In this document: positions 5,486 through 5,972 of the stretch, in pieces
How the letters are laid out: each line of letters begins with the position of its first letter
Position numbering within the stretch: position 1 is the first letter of the stretch
Assembly: GCA_964437505.1 (NCBI GenBank)
Contig: CAYTGU010000034.1
Span: forward strand, 1-5,972
Length of the DNA stretch: 5,972 bases
Direction of reading: 5' to 3'
DNA from: JAHJDO01 sp964437505
GTDB taxonomy: Bacteria > JAHJDO01
Program-made: the position numbers and the translations under genes
Notes under the pieces: generated by a model
Told to the model about the DNA's origin: nothing
The model's input: only the letters and a program-made list of their open reading frames with translations
Database searches by the model: none

Positions 5486-5522
5486 TCAAGGTAAAGGTAA
5501 CTATTGTGTTAAAGCAGGCTAA

Positions 5523-5714
5523 CTAAAAAATGGTAACTTAACGCCGAATGATGTGATACTTCATTCTGGTAAAAAAGCCTGGTGGAAGTGTAGTAATAAG
5601 AAACATCCACCGTGGCAGGCAATAATCGCGAATAGAAGCAGAGGCAGTGAATGTCGAAATTGTTACAATGATAGTAGAAAAAGACCCAAAAAGAATCAAA
5701 TAGAACTAACTTAA
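5523..5714 (+). pseudogene. Zinc-ribbon (treble-clef, DUF4379-like) protein fragment
   Basis: The plus-strand frame reads NGNLTPNDVILHSGKKAWWK, then a Cys, SNKKHPPWQAIIANRSRGSE, and CRNC. The pattern TP-x-DV...S-x-KK-x-WWKC...H-x-W...R-x2-GSECRNC is that of the repeated zinc-ribbon found in some endonuclease-like and phage-associated proteins (PF14311 type). The cysteines and histidine needed for one Zn site are all present. The frame ends at TAA 5712-5714 and opens at TAA 5520-5522, with no ATG in frame, so it is the last repeat of a lost gene rather than a gene. It is the only recognisable protein relic on the plus strand and abuts the RecG-like remnant, suggesting two accessory genes eroded by a deletion between about 5486 and 5522. 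Confidence 0.6.
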
Positions 5715-5775
5715 CCCGCAACAGCTTTTATTGAAAGCAGGATAGGGGAAAAATAGCGGAGAGATTTAAAACTCG

Positions 5776-5885
5776 GGAATCACAAATTGTGATATCCAAT
5801 TCTGAAAAAAGGAATTGAGCTATTTTAAGATTCCAAATTGGAAGCTTTAAATAGGAGAAGGCAGAGCTTATCGCAAATTGCGATA
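5776..5885. repeat. Cluster of palindromes with a shared CAAATTG centre
   Basis: Three perfect dyads, each around a single A, share the centre CAAATTG. They are ATCACAA-A-TTGTGAT (5779-5793), TTCCAA-A-TTGGAA (5831-5843) and TATCGCAA-A-TTGCGATA (5869-5885). The first can extend through GGA/TCC with one bulge. Between the first two lies another stem, CAATTC (5797-5802) with GAATTG (5812-5817) around an A-rich loop. The arms differ while the pairing is preserved, which is what selection on RNA or DNA structure would give. No convincing protein frame covers the stretch. Function unknown. Confidence 0.75.
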
Positions 5886-5893
5886 GGTTCTGA

Positions 5894-5938
5894 CAGGGGC
5901 GTGGATTGAAACTAAGACGCCCCTCACACAGGGGGGCG
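5894..5938 (+). repeat. CRISPR-repeat-like sequence in permuted order
   Basis: CAGGGGCGTGGATTGAAAC (5894-5912) looks like the 3' half of a type I-C-style CRISPR repeat: the right stem arm, then GTGGATTGAAAC. After TAA and GA, CGCCCC (5918-5923), TCACACA and a G6 run ending CG (5931-5938) look like the 5' half with its stem-loop, lacking a good ATTGAAAC tail. The halves are in the wrong order with no spacer-length gap, so this is not an array as seen. GGGGCG (5896-5901) can also pair with CGCCCC (5918-5923). It may be a recombined relic, the edge of an array outside the window, or chance resemblance in a hairpin element. Confidence 0.35.
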
Positions 5939-5951
5939 ATTTGGGAAAATT

Positions 5952-5972
5952 ATGTTTGACGAAATGATATTA
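5952..5972 (+). CDS. Possible 5' end of a gene leaving the right edge
   Basis: ATG at 5952 opens seven codons, MFDEMIL, with no stop before the window ends. A GGGAAAA lies a few nt upstream but is not a clear Shine-Dalgarno. Seven residues cannot identify a family. I note only that a start of the form MF-[DE]-x-I, followed by a hydrophobic residue, resembles the N-termini I remember for some reverse transcriptases in uncultured bacteria. Confidence 0.15.

Noticed and set aside
5509..5721. Minus-strand 70-codon frame opposite the zinc-ribbon fragment
   Set aside because: It is the antisense shadow of the plus-strand zinc-ribbon relic and has no recognisable features.
5894..5972. Calling a CRISPR array
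   Set aside because: No spacer-length interval and no second complete repeat are visible; only permuted repeat-like halves.

Overview
The window is AT-rich, densely packed and almost entirely transcribed from the minus strand in its left two thirds. An LptC-type lipopolysaccharide-export protein points to a Gram-negative (diderm) bacterium. The housekeeping order (PAP2-like phosphatase, CorC/HlyC membrane protein, DUF502 membrane protein, LptC), the low GC and the many decayed genes and hairpin repeats suggest an uncultured environmental lineage. An Omnitrophota- or Elusimicrobiota-like bacterium is my guess, not something the sequence proves.

Left block, 1-2643, minus strand: a tight membrane/envelope operon. 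In transcription order it holds the C-terminal part of a PAP2-type phosphatase (2326-2643), a full-length HlyC/CorC-family DUF21-CBS protein (1008-2309, TTG start with a strong Shine-Dalgarno), a DUF502 two-helix membrane protein (389-1015, overlapping its neighbour by 8 nt), and the first 128 codons of lptC (1-386, running off the left edge). A run of nine Gs at the DUF502 3' end is placed so that one extra G would fuse DUF502 in frame to LptC.

Junction, 2644-2982: a 258-bp element with about 31-33-bp terminal inverted repeats and a second, inner pair of inverted repeats. It is MITE-like, has no transposase gene, and cuts off the 5' end of the PAP2 gene. It carries a plausible promoter pointing into the envelope operon. 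About 80 bp of apparently non-coding sequence follow.

Middle block, 2983-4740, minus strand: a complete AbiE-type (type IV) toxin-antitoxin module. AbiEi antitoxin/repressor (3926-4699) comes first and AbiEii nucleotidyltransferase toxin (2983-3918) second. A perfect 8-bp palindrome centred on the second ATG of abiEi looks like its autoregulatory operator. The toxin appears to lack a few residues between two active-site motifs.

Right block, 4741-5972: no intact gene, but a mixture of relics and hairpins. There are two strong perfect hairpins (4846-4862, 4879-4903), a decayed RecG-like/AlbA_2 ATP-binding protein C-terminus (minus, 5134-5485, with an in-frame tail reaching to about 4957), and a start-less zinc-ribbon fragment (plus, 5523-5714). 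Next come three spaced palindromes all centred on CAAATTG (5779-5885), a CRISPR-repeat-like permuted sequence (5894-5938), and a possible new gene starting at 5952 and leaving the window. The last 200 bases look like a structured non-coding leader or the edge of a mobile element, and are the least explained part of the window.
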